64,000 nt of DNA, from positions 28,225,565-28,289,564 of the forward strand of contig NW_019211454.1 of NCBI RefSeq assembly GCF_002443255.2, read 5' to 3'. This document shows, piece after piece, positions 50,901 to 63,800 of the stretch; the first letter of the stretch is position 1, and each line of letters starts with the position of its first letter. Both the position numbers and the translations under genes were made by a program. The DNA is from Varroa destructor. Lineage: Eukaryota; Arthropoda; Arachnida; Mesostigmata; Varroidae. The notes beneath the pieces are model-generated. The model was not told the DNA's origin. It made no database searches and saw nothing but the letters and a program-made list of their open reading frames with translations.

Positions 50901-52267
50901 CCGAACTCAAACGTCTTCCTGAGTACGTAACCAGGTAGAGTACCATTAATGTTAATAAATTCCCAAATCCAGCTTTATTACTTCCAGCAACCTTAACGAA
51001 TATGAGTCATTATGAAAAATTAAATTTTTTTCACGCATCCCTAAGTCTGGCAGACTTACAATGTACATGGGTAAGGTCAACTTACTTAGTATCGTATTAG
51101 CAGAGGAAATCATTTTTAGTACTTCTTAGCAGGAAATCCTAACGTAGCTTATCTAACAATGTTAAATGACTTTAGCATTATAAATATACCTTTGTGTTCA
51201 CCTTCGGAACAGCTGCTATACAAGGCACAAGCTGGTCTTCCTCAAACACTTTGGAGCAGATTCGAACAGCGGAAAAACGCTTTCAAACAAGACTAACTAT
51301 GCTAGTTTCAACGTAATATAGTGGACGGCCTAGCAAAAAGGTAGCGCTTTACTCAACATACAGTTACGTCTAGCCATATTCAACTACACCTTTGCAAACG
51401 GAAACAAATAGTCTTTATCAGGGTCTGTCATTACGCTCCGAGCCCGCGACCGACCTTGCTACATTTTTGGCAATACATTGTATAAAATGGTGTTAAATCG
51501 GCAAATGACGGCTACTTGTGGTGATTCACATTTGCAAAACATGGGTTTTTTAACCGTTGATTCCGCCATTGGTTCCGATGGAGAATGTCATTTAGACTAA
51601 GAGTGATCGAATGCGTGCCGTCTGCACTTAGGTCGGCAATAAGTTCACTAAGTATTACCTTCTGCAGTTGAGCAAAAAAAATATTCATGACAATTCAGGT
51701 GATAGCGTGCGTATATTACTGCCCCCATCCTGAACAAATCCAAAAAGCCGTCCGTCAAAACAGGGGTTTTCTTCCGCCATATTGTTTTTGACAAATTGAA
51801 ATTCATGTTTTTTTGCCGTAAATCGATTGATACATGTTACAGCTAACACACACCTACTAAGCCTCAATCAAATTTTCTATAAAAATAAATTATTACCTTG
51901 GCTATGACTTTCGAATCTGTTTCGCAATAATTAGCGTCAGATTCCTCACGAAGTTCGTATTAATCTAACAAAATCTTTCGAGTTCTACGTCCAGCATCGC
52001 CGTCAGGCGTCCCATTATGTGGTCGGCTCTGACCACGGGCATTTATTCCCAAATTGGATCCTAGCTCATCACGCGTCCCTACTAGCAGGTAAATAAATGA
52101 AATACTAATCTGTCACAAGGATATAATAACCTATTAAATGTGATAAATCTCAACCCGATTTGCAAGAACGCAGTCGTGGGACTTCCTAATTAGTGACCTG
52201 AAAGAATAAAATTTTTTTTCATCAAAAAGGTCAATGCGCAATATTTTTTTCGACTGCAAATGCGTTG
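47995..52267. other. No gene supported
   Basis: A duplicated TTTCTATATATA-type stretch lies at about 48586-48610. The rest is AT-rich DNA with 60-70 codon frames that lack motifs or splice support. Confidence 0.45.
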
Positions 52268-52327
52268 TAGCACATTGGTAAAAAGGCTTCAAAGGTTGGA
52301 ACGGTACCCTGCCAGAGGTTCGAAAGG
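52268..52327 (+). repeat. Second tRNA-like segment, weaker
   Basis: An A-box TAGCACATTGG (52268-52278) and a degraded B-box GGTTCGAAAGG (52317-52327) are 49 nt apart, within a GC-richer block ending near 52375. A short ATCGCC/GGCGAT hairpin follows. It does not align well with the 36.8 kb repeat beyond the boxes, so it may be a different family or coincidence. Confidence 0.35.
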
Positions 52328-55300
52328 GATCGCCGCTGTTAGGCGATGGCTAATGGGTACATGGCCTGTACGCTGCTTTTAAGGATATGTAAACAAAAGG
52401 GTAAAAGGTCATAATGACGTACTTACATCCGTATTCAGTTACGCTACCACATGCCTATATAAAATTAATAAAAGGTTTTTAATATTTTATAAAAATCGTC
52501 TTATGTGTAAACTGCGATCCCGTATCATACATTACGGCACGATTGGAAGTTATTATTCCGTACATATTTATTTTTCTACACATTAATTGACTATTCACGC
52601 AACTCGTCACAAACGAACAAATAATGGATATTTTTGGAGTAGACAACTGTATGAACTTCTTTCGACTGTTAGTGCAGGATAGCTCAAAAACGCAAAAATG
52701 TTTCAGTATCCGTTTGATCATTTAGGATCTTGATATTTAAATCTATATTTTATATATTCAAAAACTCCCTTAATTTTCGATAATATCTATTTATTTGGAT
52801 AATATTAGTTTTTTTTTTTTTAAATATAACCAAATCGTCAATCTCACACGGACCCTAGATTGTTTATTCATAAGGAAGCAGACCATAGCACAGACATATT
52901 CCAGTTTCATATATACGGTCGGAAATCTTAACCGATATGCTAAGGATCTAGGAAAACGAACGAACGTGTTCGTACTACAAATAGAACTTGTCAGATGTAA
53001 AAGACCTTTTGAGTTAACCTAACTTTAACTGGATGTCGTTTAGTATATAATGAAAGTCTGAATTTTTACTGTTAAGAAGAAGTGCATCGCACTTTTGACT
53101 CAATAATAAGTGTCCATCTATGCAGATCGTTTAATTACGTCTTTTAGGGAGTTTGGCGTGACGACGTAACTCTTGGCCTTTTTAACAAGCATCACCAAAT
53201 CAACATAATTAACAAATGTAAGGTATAACGTCCGTCTTTGTAGTTCATCACTGCGGACTAATAGACACGTGAAAAAAATGTCGGCCAGTGTTGCCCTGCA
53301 ACACATCCAGGAGCCATATTTTTTTTATATTAGAAAGCCTTTTTCAAAGCCAGTCGATTGATTCACTTCACCGAGCTAGTATCTCTATTCATAGCATCCA
53401 ACACATCCCTGAAATCTGTTTACGCCATATACATCGATTGAGCTGCACGAGTCACGCTAATTTACTGGCAATGCACAAGAGTATGTCATGAAAAAAATGT
53501 ACTCGTCCTATTAATGGACGCTAGCAATTTTTCACGGTTTAGTTCTATTAAAGCCATAACAATACGATCGGAATTCGTCTGCTCCAGGCATTGATTTTTA
53601 CAGTGCTTCGCTGCGCCATAACAGCTAGAAACGCACCCGGATAATTGGGTTTTAGAAGTCCGAACGTCAGCTCTGTATATGCTGAAACGAACTTAACAGA
53701 GCATATGGGCTGGCTAAAGGCATATCTGATTGAGTGAGTACAATCGCATGCCATTAAATCTCGTACTATTAAGGTTACTACAGGGCGCAGTCACGCAATT
53801 GATTTCTTTTGAAGAGAGAGGAGAACAAACCGTCATCTCTTAGTTAGGCCAAATAAAAACCGTTAAACATCTCTATAGCTACACTAAAAACGTCAACACA
53901 GTTACCACATCATACGCAGATCACCTATGAACTTCTCCATATGTATATGGTCACGCATTCTGGTGTTGGTCTCAACAATTAACGGAACGTGGGCAAAGTT
54001 AGTTACGATATCACCAGAAATCGTGTCATTATGTTGTTTACTAAGATGAAAACAATTCTGTCCTGAAACGCTTTTAGAAAAAGGAGCTGAATATCCTCAT
54101 TCAGACAGTTTTTCCATCCATAATTTTATAATTAAATAATGTTTCGATAACAAATGCTTTTTTCGCCGACGCGATAGGGTTGAGTAGATAAACAACTCGG
54201 CTTGAAAGTGTGCCGTTTTAAAGTAGCGGTTGACCAGGTGATAACGATTAAGTACCGGCATTCATTAATGATTCCCGATAAAGTCAGCTATACAGAATAC
54301 GGCCGGCTTCTATCTTGTTCGATACTGTCACACAGCATCCGACGAGAACCATTTCACGTTAGAAAAGTCTGCCACGCTTTGGAAGAGAAGTCAGCTTACC
54401 ATCATGGTTACCGTCGCTTGGATCAAATCTATCCGATTTTTTTTTAATAGAGTCAAGAATACGTTTCGATCCTTGCACTCTTATCAATAACTGGCATAAT
54501 AAATGTTGGTCATTTGAGAAAATTACCTACATTCAGTAGATATTATACATCTACGTTGGCAAAGCTAGACGGTGATCACGATAGGGTTTGGCTGTGCACG
54601 TAACTGAATGCTCTCGTTCTTGAGGGATGCAGATTACATACAATTTAAGCCATGCTCCTTAGATACGCTGCAGACTGCTTTATTACCAAACGTTTTATGA
54701 CTTCAGTGTTCAGAACATGGGATCGAAACAAACTCAGACATAGTAGATGGTAACATAGATTTCAATTAGGGAAGCTAATCTATATACACATACAATTGCA
54801 TGATTCGTTCTCTTCTGTCGCCGTAGATTTTGCTGCTTAGCGGTAGACAAGCACACAGTCATTTAACTCATGGACTCGAATTAGAAACTGGCAATTCATT
54901 AAAGTGATTTCAACCGCATTGTGCCGCAAGGTTCATGTCGTGATGTGTTATCACCTTGTATCGCTCAGCGATGGTGCCTAAGAGCGTCTCCTATAAATTC
55001 TAGGTCTACTGGTAATGCTAGCAAGCCTCGATGTGCCAATTTAGCTATATCCAACGAGATGCCAATTTCTCTGCGTGGCTAGATGTATAGCTTTTACGCT
55101 CGGTACCTTTTTCATGGTGCGTCCACCTAATTTAGAAATCGTTTTTACCATTGAAACATAGTATTCTGGTCAATTCAGATTTCATCAACTGTACAACAAA
55201 TCTGGCAAATATACTCTGCAATATCATATATAAGCAACTGTATTGTAGGAGGTCTTGTGGTAAGAATATGCATGCACTTGATAATATTGTGAAAAAAAAA

Positions 55301-55926
55301 AAAAAAAAATCTTTAGCCCCTTAAAGGATTGATATGTATGTAAATCTTCGTCAATGCCTAGAGCAAACTTAATCATATCTAATAATCTTTGCTTATCAAA
55401 ATTAAGGACAAGTGAGTAACTCTAGGGCTGACACCGAACGTGGGCGCGCGCTTCGTTTCGTACCAGAGCCAGCCGCCGAAACTAGTGATTAATTGGCGAT
55501 ACCGGACGTGACGTTCAGAACATTCATTTGAAACTAGTAATGGCCACATAGAACGTATAAGTACAAAGTTCTTTCGGCGTACGTTTCGCCACCTACAACA
55601 ATAGAAAATAGTTCCTTGAATAAAATATTTGATCCGTCTGAGTTCAGTTTTGATACTTGTTAGCGTATTGTAAGCGCCACAGCAGCAAGAGTTAGTTAAT
55701 TGTATGGCTAAAGTTTACAGGTAAAATTTCAAGTTTAATAAAAGTGGCCAAAGATAGAAGGAAAAGGCAGTTCCGAGTTGGAAGTGGACTTGAAGAAGGG
55801 GTAAGCTCTATTATGAAGCAAAACCGCTTGCAGGACTCCCCCTGTGGCTTTATACGATCCGCATACGTTAAGGAGTTGAGTTTACCTTCAATATTTAGGA
55901 TAATCAGCTAGAGTCATTGTGTGTAG
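52328..55926. other. No gene supported
   Basis: AT-rich with short frames (for example plus 54202-54447) and an A18 run at 55292-55309. Nothing recognisable. Confidence 0.45.
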
Positions 55927-56059
55927 CGCAAGTTACGTCGATTCAATCCACCAATAGCTTCATCTAAATGGCATCAAATTGAAGAACAGAAATGCTATAG
56001 TTTGCAGCCAGACCAGAGCGGATCGTTCGGCAGCCCTGGCATCGTTACATTTAAGGCAG
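55927..56059 (+). CDS. Candidate internal exon, unknown protein
   Basis: The frame opens after GTGTGTAG (acceptor, ending 55926) and runs 44 codons plus one base to a GTAAAG donor at 56060. The peptide is basic at first (RKLRRFNPPIASSKW), then polar (EEQKCYSLQPDQSGSFGSPG), ending IVTFKA. The TAG at the acceptor is in frame, as expected outside an exon. A different plus frame through the same region is open to 56227. The family is not recognised. Confidence 0.3.
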
Positions 56060-58199
56060 GTAAAGAAATCATTGCGTGCAGAACGAGAGAATTTTTCAGC
56101 TAAACCTTTCGATGGGGTCACGAAAGTAAAACGGAGTTACTGCAGCGTCTGGCGCCTTCAACAGAACCTCTTTTATCCTAATTGTTCTCGGGGGAGCGAC
56201 GTACTAGGCTGTACACCGGCGGAGTAGGCAGCATCGAATAACAGTCGCCGTAATGGGCGTAAAAGCAAAAGGGACCTCTGCAAATTCGCACGCACGCAAG
56301 ATGCTTGAAACGTAACAGATAGTAAGCGTGAGGCTCAGAGACACAATAAGCGCATGGTCCAGATTAAATAGCCCCTACATTTTTTTGTACGGGAGTATTC
56401 TGTAAGGGATATTTGGTGGAATCTCGTGGACGTTTTTACTGAGCACAAACTTCCTAAAGCAACTGAAATAAGTCAAGGACCTTCGAGGACGACAGCGTCG
56501 TTTTACGCTCGAATCCAGCTCATGACGAATTTCCGATATGCAATTTTGTCGAGAGTTAAGTATCGATAATTGATAATACGAATAGCAACTAACGAGGTCG
56601 TGAACTATAAGCAATTAAACAGAAACTCTTTAAAAATACGTTTAGATAATTAAATGAAATATAGTCCAGCGGCTGTGGTTGCTCAGACGCTTGTGAATGG
56701 CCCGTGGTCCAATTCAATATATTCCGAAGCGTCGTACGGAACGCAACGAAAGCTAGTTGCTCAAAGTCCGTTATCAACATGGTGATTAACATTGGCACAG
56801 CCATAAATTTTACATTTTGTCATGTTTAAGCCCGATCAAGTGCTCTAGTCCGGCTGTTCCGGCGAACGTACGTACATCCGTTAGGTGGTTGGTTCACTTC
56901 TGTTTAATGTAACGTTCAACGAAAATCTTTTCTGGACGAGTCAGCTCGTATTGCCAACTTCGTACTAAGCTCGCTTACTTCTAAACAACGATGATGTTAT
57001 TACTTCGTTGACTCTCACGCCTTTTGTTGCTTCAGTCTAATGCTGTATCGGTGGCTTAAAAATAGCAGGTCTCAAGATATTCAAGGTGATTCCGTTGCAA
57101 AGCTAACACTATTAAACTTCGCTCGTTATCGATAGACAGCTGCAAAGCTATGTTTGAATCGGATGAGATATTTATCGATAGCGTACAATTTTCCTGACGT
57201 GAAACGACGGTAGCATGATTGGGCAGGCAGTAGCTGGCGGATGACTTACCTTACTTACAAAAGGTGTCTTCCTTATAGAATACGTTTAGCTCGTTTTATC
57301 TGTTTGAGTCAATAGACACCTGCGCAGGTATTACTCGCTGCCGGCGTTATACTTTTAGCCCAAGCTAACTGAATGGTCCGAGCCTCAAAGGGCGTGATGG
57401 CAGACCGACGAAGCAGGTACGTCGAAGACAGATTGGTCCCCAGGACCAGGCTCCGAATCGCTCATAGCAAGTCTTTCTTTTTCGATTCGATATGGACATG
57501 ACAGCTGCTGCCGAAGTCGAGGTGTGATCAATAGACAATGAGCCCATGTAGTGGGTTTTCAAGTCACTTGACGAAAACCGAACGTTTGGTGAGATGAGAA
57601 TAGTAGTTAATTAAAGTGCTGTGTTCGAACCAGCTTTTTGCGTCGTTCGATCTAATATGGGGATATATACCATATAACGTTATCAACTATTTGGTAATAT
57701 CGGAAGTTAACTTACTTTCTTTGTTAGAATAGGATATTTAAACGTTCTCTACTATGGAAAGCTTCGATATTAATGGAACGATAGCAATAAGGTGATACAT
57801 AGCTAAGCAATAAATATTATTTATTGCTTAGGTGAAGATTTTAGACATCAGTCCTGTAAAGGGCTCATAACATATATATATATATAGTCGAGCTGGAAGC
57901 AGAATTTTAAAGGTTAAATTTAAATTATCATAATTACACCAATTTTTTCCAAGACGCATCTACTGAAGATCAGACAGACGTGAAGCGGTCAATTAAACAC
58001 ATTTTTCTATATAGGCATAGTTTTTTTCTCCCAATAAACTCAGATATTGAGCCGATAAGTGGAACGATAAAAATGAAAATGGAACCGGATGATCGGACTT
58101 GCTTATATATATATATATATATAAATCAGTTCAATACTATTGTTTTTTTTTATAAAATGGCATTGTTTATTGGGTTAATAACAATTACTGTTCACACAG
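56060..58199. other. No gene supported; one palindrome and TA runs
   Basis: A GC-richer patch at 57.36-57.56 kb is open on both strands without a recognisable product. The palindrome at 57803-57831 and (TA)n runs at about 57870-57886 and 58104-58122 are the clear elements. Confidence 0.45.
57803..57831. repeat. 29-nt perfect palindrome
   Basis: CTAAGCAATAAATA and its exact reverse complement, separated by a single T. It would form a 14-bp stem or cruciform, or a symmetric site for a dimeric protein. Confidence 0.9.
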
Positions 58200-58310
58200 G
58201 CGATGAAACAAAGTGCGAGAAAAGACATTTCGTCGCTCCCAAGCTTGTCTTTACACCGGGCGCATATATATGCACCCGTTTGTATGTAGGGGCCAGAAAG
58301 CATATTTATG
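58200..58310 (+). CDS. Candidate symmetric (phase 1-1) exon
   Basis: The frame lies between a good acceptor (TTACTGTTCACACAG, ending 58199) and donor GTACGT at 58311. Its length is 111 nt, with two bases completing a codon, 36 full codons, and one base left, so both flanking introns are phase 1. The peptide reads DETKCEKRHFVAPKLVF and then AYICTRLYVGARKHIY, with two cysteines. Phase 1-1 exons commonly encode extracellular modules, but two cysteines are too few to name one. A palindrome (58257-58278) overlaps it. Confidence 0.35.
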
Positions 58311-58345
58311 GTACGTAACACCGGCATGTGCTGTCGGTCACGCAC

Positions 58346-58382
58346 AGAGAGAGTGCTTGTGTTGCATAAGCATTCTCTCTCT
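58346..58382. repeat. AG/CT foldback
   Basis: AGAGAGAGTGCTT (58346-58358) pairs with AAGCATTCTCTCTCT (58368-58382) apart from a two-base bulge, with a 9-nt loop. Confidence 0.7.
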
Positions 58383-59212
58383 TTTTCTGCCTGTTCTCTT
58401 GGTGGCACGTCATCCATCGTTCTGTCTACGCATAGCACCCCTTCGGTTTTTGAAGTTGCCAAAAAAAAAAACTGTCACGCGTACACGCCCACGTTACCGT
58501 GCTACTTCTGCTACCGTTGTTAGCTGATTTCTACCCGACCTGCTTCGCTTTTTGAGTGGGCGGTGACCAACAGGCAGTGGGCGCCGGCTTGGCCTTTAGC
58601 TGAAGTGTAGGTCGTTTGTCGATTCGCCTTGGGCCGTTCTATCATCGTCACATTCGCTGCTAGCGCTGGTGATGTATTCAGCGTTGCAAGCTTTTCTTTG
58701 CGTGGCACTCGAATAGATGCAGTTAAACTAGCGTTTTTCACTCAGTGGTTTAATCTGGTGAAAGAGAATGAAACTACAAAAGTTGTAAACAAATTTCAGA
58801 TAAGGTTGGTTTCAAATAAATATTTCCTCACTTATCAAAACATGATATTAACAACAAATTGATTAACCTCTAGCAATGAGTACTCAGAAGAAATTAATAA
58901 TATTCATTCGCTTTTTTAGGTCTAGGAAATTATCGTAAAAGCAGCCCACAGCTCCGTAGAAAAAAGTATAAAAATGAAAATGCGGCATAGCGTGGATCCC
59001 ATTCAACAAAACCGGTACATGATTGCATAATTCCCTATATTATGCAACTATAGGCCCTCGACAATCAACAAAAAGTGATAGATGTAAGACACAGGGCTAT
59101 ACTTTACCTTTTTGCGTTAATCTTCTAAGTATATAGAATGAAACAAGACGCTATTTTCTATGTCTTAGGTTTTACATCCGGTATCGGCGTTATAAGACGG
59201 ATTTTTCTGCCT
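58383..59212. other. Partly GC-rich, no gene assigned
   Basis: 58.4-58.75 kb is GC-richer and open on both strands (minus 58520-58741, plus 58629-58862) without motifs or splice support. Confidence 0.4.
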
Positions 59213-59245
59213 ATCTATGCTCGGGTTCGAACCTAGACCACAACG
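59213..59245 (-). repeat. Second copy of the 36.8 kb tRNA-like repeat
   Basis: On the minus strand this 33-nt segment, centred on GGTTCGAACC, matches 36835-36867 at 29 positions. Similarity fades on either side, so only the B-box half is preserved. No clear A-box is present at the expected distance. Confidence 0.55.
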
Positions 59246-60740
59246 TGTTCCTAATCTTATGGAACGCCGCTCTATTGTCGTTTGTGAAACATTTTCTAGA
59301 AATAGCTGCACCAACTGGCAAACACAGTTGGTCGTGGGAGTTACAGCCGTGCACTTTTCCATCCAGCATCAACTTGTGCCTGAGTAACACGGAAAAAGTT
59401 AACTTGCCTTCCATTGCGTTCTTCGATATCAGACTAGTTTTATTAAGGAATATGCAATATTGGATCTGATTAAAACAACGTTAAGATACTGGCACGTATG
59501 GCGACAGGCAACCGTTAGACAATCATTCAAAAAGTCGGAACGCTGACGGACGATTAGGCTATAAGAAAGATTTAATCTCGTTATTTCGTCTGGCATTATA
59601 ACCGGTCGTTACTAGATAAAAAGCATGACCTATGATGCGTCTAATTTAACTGTATTCCATTTCAAGGTCAGCTTTATTTGTTTGCGCCATAACTTTCGTA
59701 TGTAGCCTTCTTCTGTTAACCGTTGCAGTACTATGAGCAGTTCATAAAAATTCAAATCAAGTAAGTTTCATTAATTCTAACGCACCACCTGTGTGAGTAG
59801 GCCATCATCTTCTGGTAGATGAAGTTCACCGTAACGATGTAACGAAAAAACTTGGGTCCATCCTTATGGTTCACCGTCTGAGTGCGATTTTAACGGTTAA
59901 TACTTACTTACTTACTTATTCAGGATGCCACAGTTAACCTTAACGAGTGAGTGTACACGATCCTTACGATGGAAACGAAAGAATGATCATGAGACTATTT
60001 CCACAGATGCAATGAGAGACAAGAACAGTTCAATATAATACAATTATATCTAAATATATAGTGAGAGGCACATTCAATTCCTTTCCAAACTTGGATAGAA
60101 AATATATAATTACTGTAACCAGGACTATTTTTTTTTTTCGCTGCTTTTACTCGTTATATTCTATTCTTAATCGTAATACTTTTAAAAGTCATTCAGTAGC
60201 CAAATAGTAATAACAACCATACCTATTTCTATTTGACTTATTGAAGTTCCGGATTATCTTCTTTACCTTCTACTTTATCGCAGATGTCATTTTTATAACG
60301 GCTAATTGATGAAGTTGTAATTGATCTGTAGTAATGGTAAAGGATGATAGTTCCGTTAGGTGTATAGATTCCCGTTTCAGTTATCGCCTATTAGCCGTGA
60401 CCACTATTTATTTTTTTTTTCCTGTGTCCGCTCGTCTTGCGGCTGACTTCTTCCCACAACAGTAAGGATATATACACTAAATAAAGAGCTGATAACTTGA
60501 ATCGGAATTTGTTTGTCTGCACGATGGCTATTGGAACAGCTATTGGTATAATTGAGCTTTTAATGATCAATTGCCGCTGCGTAGCTACACCTCATCCTTC
60601 TATAAATAACACCAGAAACGAACGGTCAGACTACACTGTAAGATGTCTACTAATTGATCTTGTTACTGCTAGAAAGCAAAATCATCACATTCCTTTTGCA
60701 CGGTGTCAGAGTTTCACAAGATTAAACCCTCGAAAATAAG
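59246..60740. other. No gene supported
   Basis: A (TTAC)n run lies near 59907-59921 and a T run near 60130. The plus frame 60497-60739 has a hydrophobic start (MAIGTAIGIIELLMINC) but no other support. Confidence 0.4.
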
Positions 60741-60862
60741 CCGATGCGTCCGACCACTAAAGGTGAAAACCATCCAGATTGTGTCTCCGTCGACAAAGAC
60801 AGTTTACCTTGTGGGCATCGCTGTCGTCAAGCCCCTCAGACAGGCCAGGAGGCACCATCGCG
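60741..60862 (+). CDS. Candidate Cys/His-containing exon
   Basis: A frame opening after AATAAG runs to a GTATGT donor at 60863 and reads NHPDCVSVDKDSLPCGHRCR. The LPCGHRC core resembles one half of an NF-X1-type zinc finger, but the second half (further Cys and His) is missing. Two other plus frames are also open here, and the acceptor lacks a pyrimidine tract. Treat it as a hint only. Confidence 0.15.
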
Positions 60863-63800
60863 GTATGTGTAGTTATGAAAATGGATATAAACAACGCGAT
60901 TAGCCAAATCGACTAGACATCTAAATAGTCACTTTTCTTCCAGCAGGCTGTCATGAGTGCATGAATTTCGAAGAAACCGAATTTATAGCCGCAGTCGTCT
61001 CGCTTGATGGGAAACTGAAAAGGCTACATTCCGAGTCCGAGCTGCATGTCCTGTTTCTCCCTTTTCGGATCGTACTGTAAGGCTGCAAATGATATACTTT
61101 CCAGAGAAGCTGTTGTGTCCGTCTTAGACAAATAGCGTCAAGTCGTTGAGAGTGGCAGTTATTGTAACCCAGAGATACAGTTATTGTAGTGTTTCGGCTA
61201 GACTGAGCGTGTATAGCATCGCAAGGCGAGTTAAACATTTTTTAGATATAAGAACGAAACGGGCTCTAAAGGGAAGTGCACAAACATGTCGCAGGAACAC
61301 GTCTGTAGCGTCGGTAACCCGCCGCGATAAGTCCAGCGAGAGTCGTAGGAAACACTAAAAATAAATCAGTGGGCTACTTGTACTGGAAATCTGGAATTGA
61401 GCCGATATCCTTGTGCTCGAGGAGATCTGGGCAACTGACTTATCGGGATTAACTCCTCCCACTGCCTTATGAAGAAGGAAACGGGCTGCGGTTGCCTTAG
61501 AAGCGAAGCCTCTGTGTTTTACAATCAGAACGAAAAATCCTATTCCGGTTATATAAAAAACAACCTCATAAGCTTGTGTAACCCCAGAATACAGCTTCTA
61601 GCGGCGTGTCAAAACGCGCAGTCTGACCTTCGTGGAGAAACCTGTTGGCGGCCTACAGAATGTGGCAGACCTTACTTTTAGCGCCCCCATCATTATAACA
61701 GAAGGAAGACCAGCACACCTTGAGCTGGACGTCAGTCTTTTGGGACACACTAATGCACCATTGCTGAATAATCAACCAGAAGTAATATCCCAATATTTGT
61801 CGGTCCTGCAGGAATCTTCGCCATGAATATCCTTGCAATGAACGTCGGTAAGGATAAAATCAAATACCTTAGAGAGAATCACTCTTTTTATGCAAAAAGA
61901 TAGCTCTAGCTTTTCCGTTGGATTAAACCTCAAGGTTCCATTAGAACCATCGCTCCTGCAAAGAAATAAACCTTCACAGCGTAAATTGGACTCGCAAAAG
62001 CTCCTGCAAGTGGCTCGTGAGGTCCTTCCAGTTCCTCGCGTTATCGCGTCATCATTCTGCAATCTTCAGTTTATCCGAGGCTTTCAGGAGACATCAATCG
62101 TGATTCTACCACAATTGCCATCTCGTGCGTCGTGTCCAAGATGCCTTTAGACTACTGCCAATGTTACAACTTGAAACGGGACCACTGGTGGCGGCGGCAT
62201 TCAAAGGGATCTACCAAAAGACATATGCCATTAACGAAAAAAATACGTGGAAGAGCAAGAGGCTATTTTTATAGGAGAGGCCAACCTTCAGTCATATAAC
62301 TCACTCGGTCACCGTAGACCTGCATCGTGTCTAATTGTCTTATTAGTGCTCATCAACCAGTTAGCTGGAATGTTTTCATCCGGTGATACCGTACCTTACG
62401 AGGGTTTCCTTGCTTCGAAAGGTAGAGTCAGTAGTTCTCTCTGCTGGAAAATAGTCAAGTGTTCGAGGACCAACGTTTAAGAAAAACAGCAGGGTCGAAC
62501 AGGATTCGAAATAAACACTGCAAGGCTGTCGTGATACTGGCTCTGTGCTGGACGACATTGTTCAATGAATGTTTTCATTCCGCGTTGCTCTTTTTTAGTG
62601 GCGGGGTGCAATGCTTCTCATTATTCCAAAAGGCAATGGTCTTTCAGATAGGCCGACGTCGTGGAACGAGTCGCAAAAAAACTTTTGCTAGAAACTTCTC
62701 TCATATATGCTGGCGAGAACGCTTAACCTGTTCCTGCTGAGTACGATACAAAAAAAGGAACATAGATTCAGGGGGAGTGTTCAACCGCATGCAAGATCCT
62801 ACTTGCCGATATCAAACAAATCTTAAGTAGCCCTTCGCAGTAAGTAGCCTTAAGTAGCGCAGTTCTCGCCAACTCTAAAGCTTCTTTTGACCCTATTTCA
62901 AAGAATTAAGTCTTAAGCATTCTCGCCGATGTCGAAGTTCTCTCGAATGTGCTTCACTTAATAGCAATGGTATTCCAGGAGAACAGGGTTACAATCGATA
63001 ATGGGGTCTAGGAGTTGTCTGCGTTTTCTCGCATTACAGGTAACTTGAGCTCTCTCCTTTTTTCAATCTTGATATGATATCTGAGCCCAGAGAATGACGC
63101 AGGTTCTTTTCTAGGCAGAAGATTTACTTATTCACGGAAGCAATTGCTATTTTGTCCAGCGAGCCTTAGCCCATTTATGTTCCGTCGTCTCGTAAGATTT
63201 TCGAGCTAATCAAAACGGACCTAATGATATTTAAGAGAGATGACAGAGATGTGATCCTTCACAGCCCGTATCGCTCGGGCTGACCGTTGACGAATGGTAA
63301 TCGATCCACCCACCTACGATTGCTAACCTCATAAAACGGTTAAAGTTGCGCTAGCTGCCGCTTACGGGGTGAGAATAACCTAGAATGATCTTACAGTGGA
63401 AAATCTCAAGCATTTGAGCCAAACATAGGTCGCCTTACTCAAAACAGTCTTGGGACTACACCGGGCAACCGACTTGTCCACCTCCTAAAATGAAGTCATG
63501 ATTCGCCAAGAACTTTCGTCGTCGTTTCAACCCGAGCATTCCAAGCAATCTTGGTAAATCGAAAATTCCTGATGTTCATCAAGCGGGGCCCATAACGGAC
63601 AATACTTGGAAAGGACTTAACTAGTTTGGTAGGCATCTAATGTGGTATACAATGTACGATTTTCACCATAGCCTATACAAGGTACAGGAGTTTCGTCGAT
63701 ATTGTGTTTGTACTACGTATGGGCAATCTTGTGTATCACCTGTATCATGCGTTTCAATGCTCACAGATTGATTTTCTGGCGCAACAGCTAGCTAGAGAAT

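Noticed and set aside
56660..56720. tRNA-like stretch with TGGTTGCTCAG and GGTCCAATTC
   Set aside because: Cloverleaf pairing fails and the spacing is wrong for A and B boxes.
57980..58318. 112-codon plus-strand frame
   Set aside because: It runs through a (TA)n repeat and a T run. Only the 3' third (58200-58310) has splice-site support and is listed as an exon candidate.
61632..62150. Cluster of GC-richer plus-strand frames considered as a decayed transposon or gene
   Set aside because: No reverse-transcriptase, integrase, transposase or host-domain motif could be placed, and no consistent splice chain was found.
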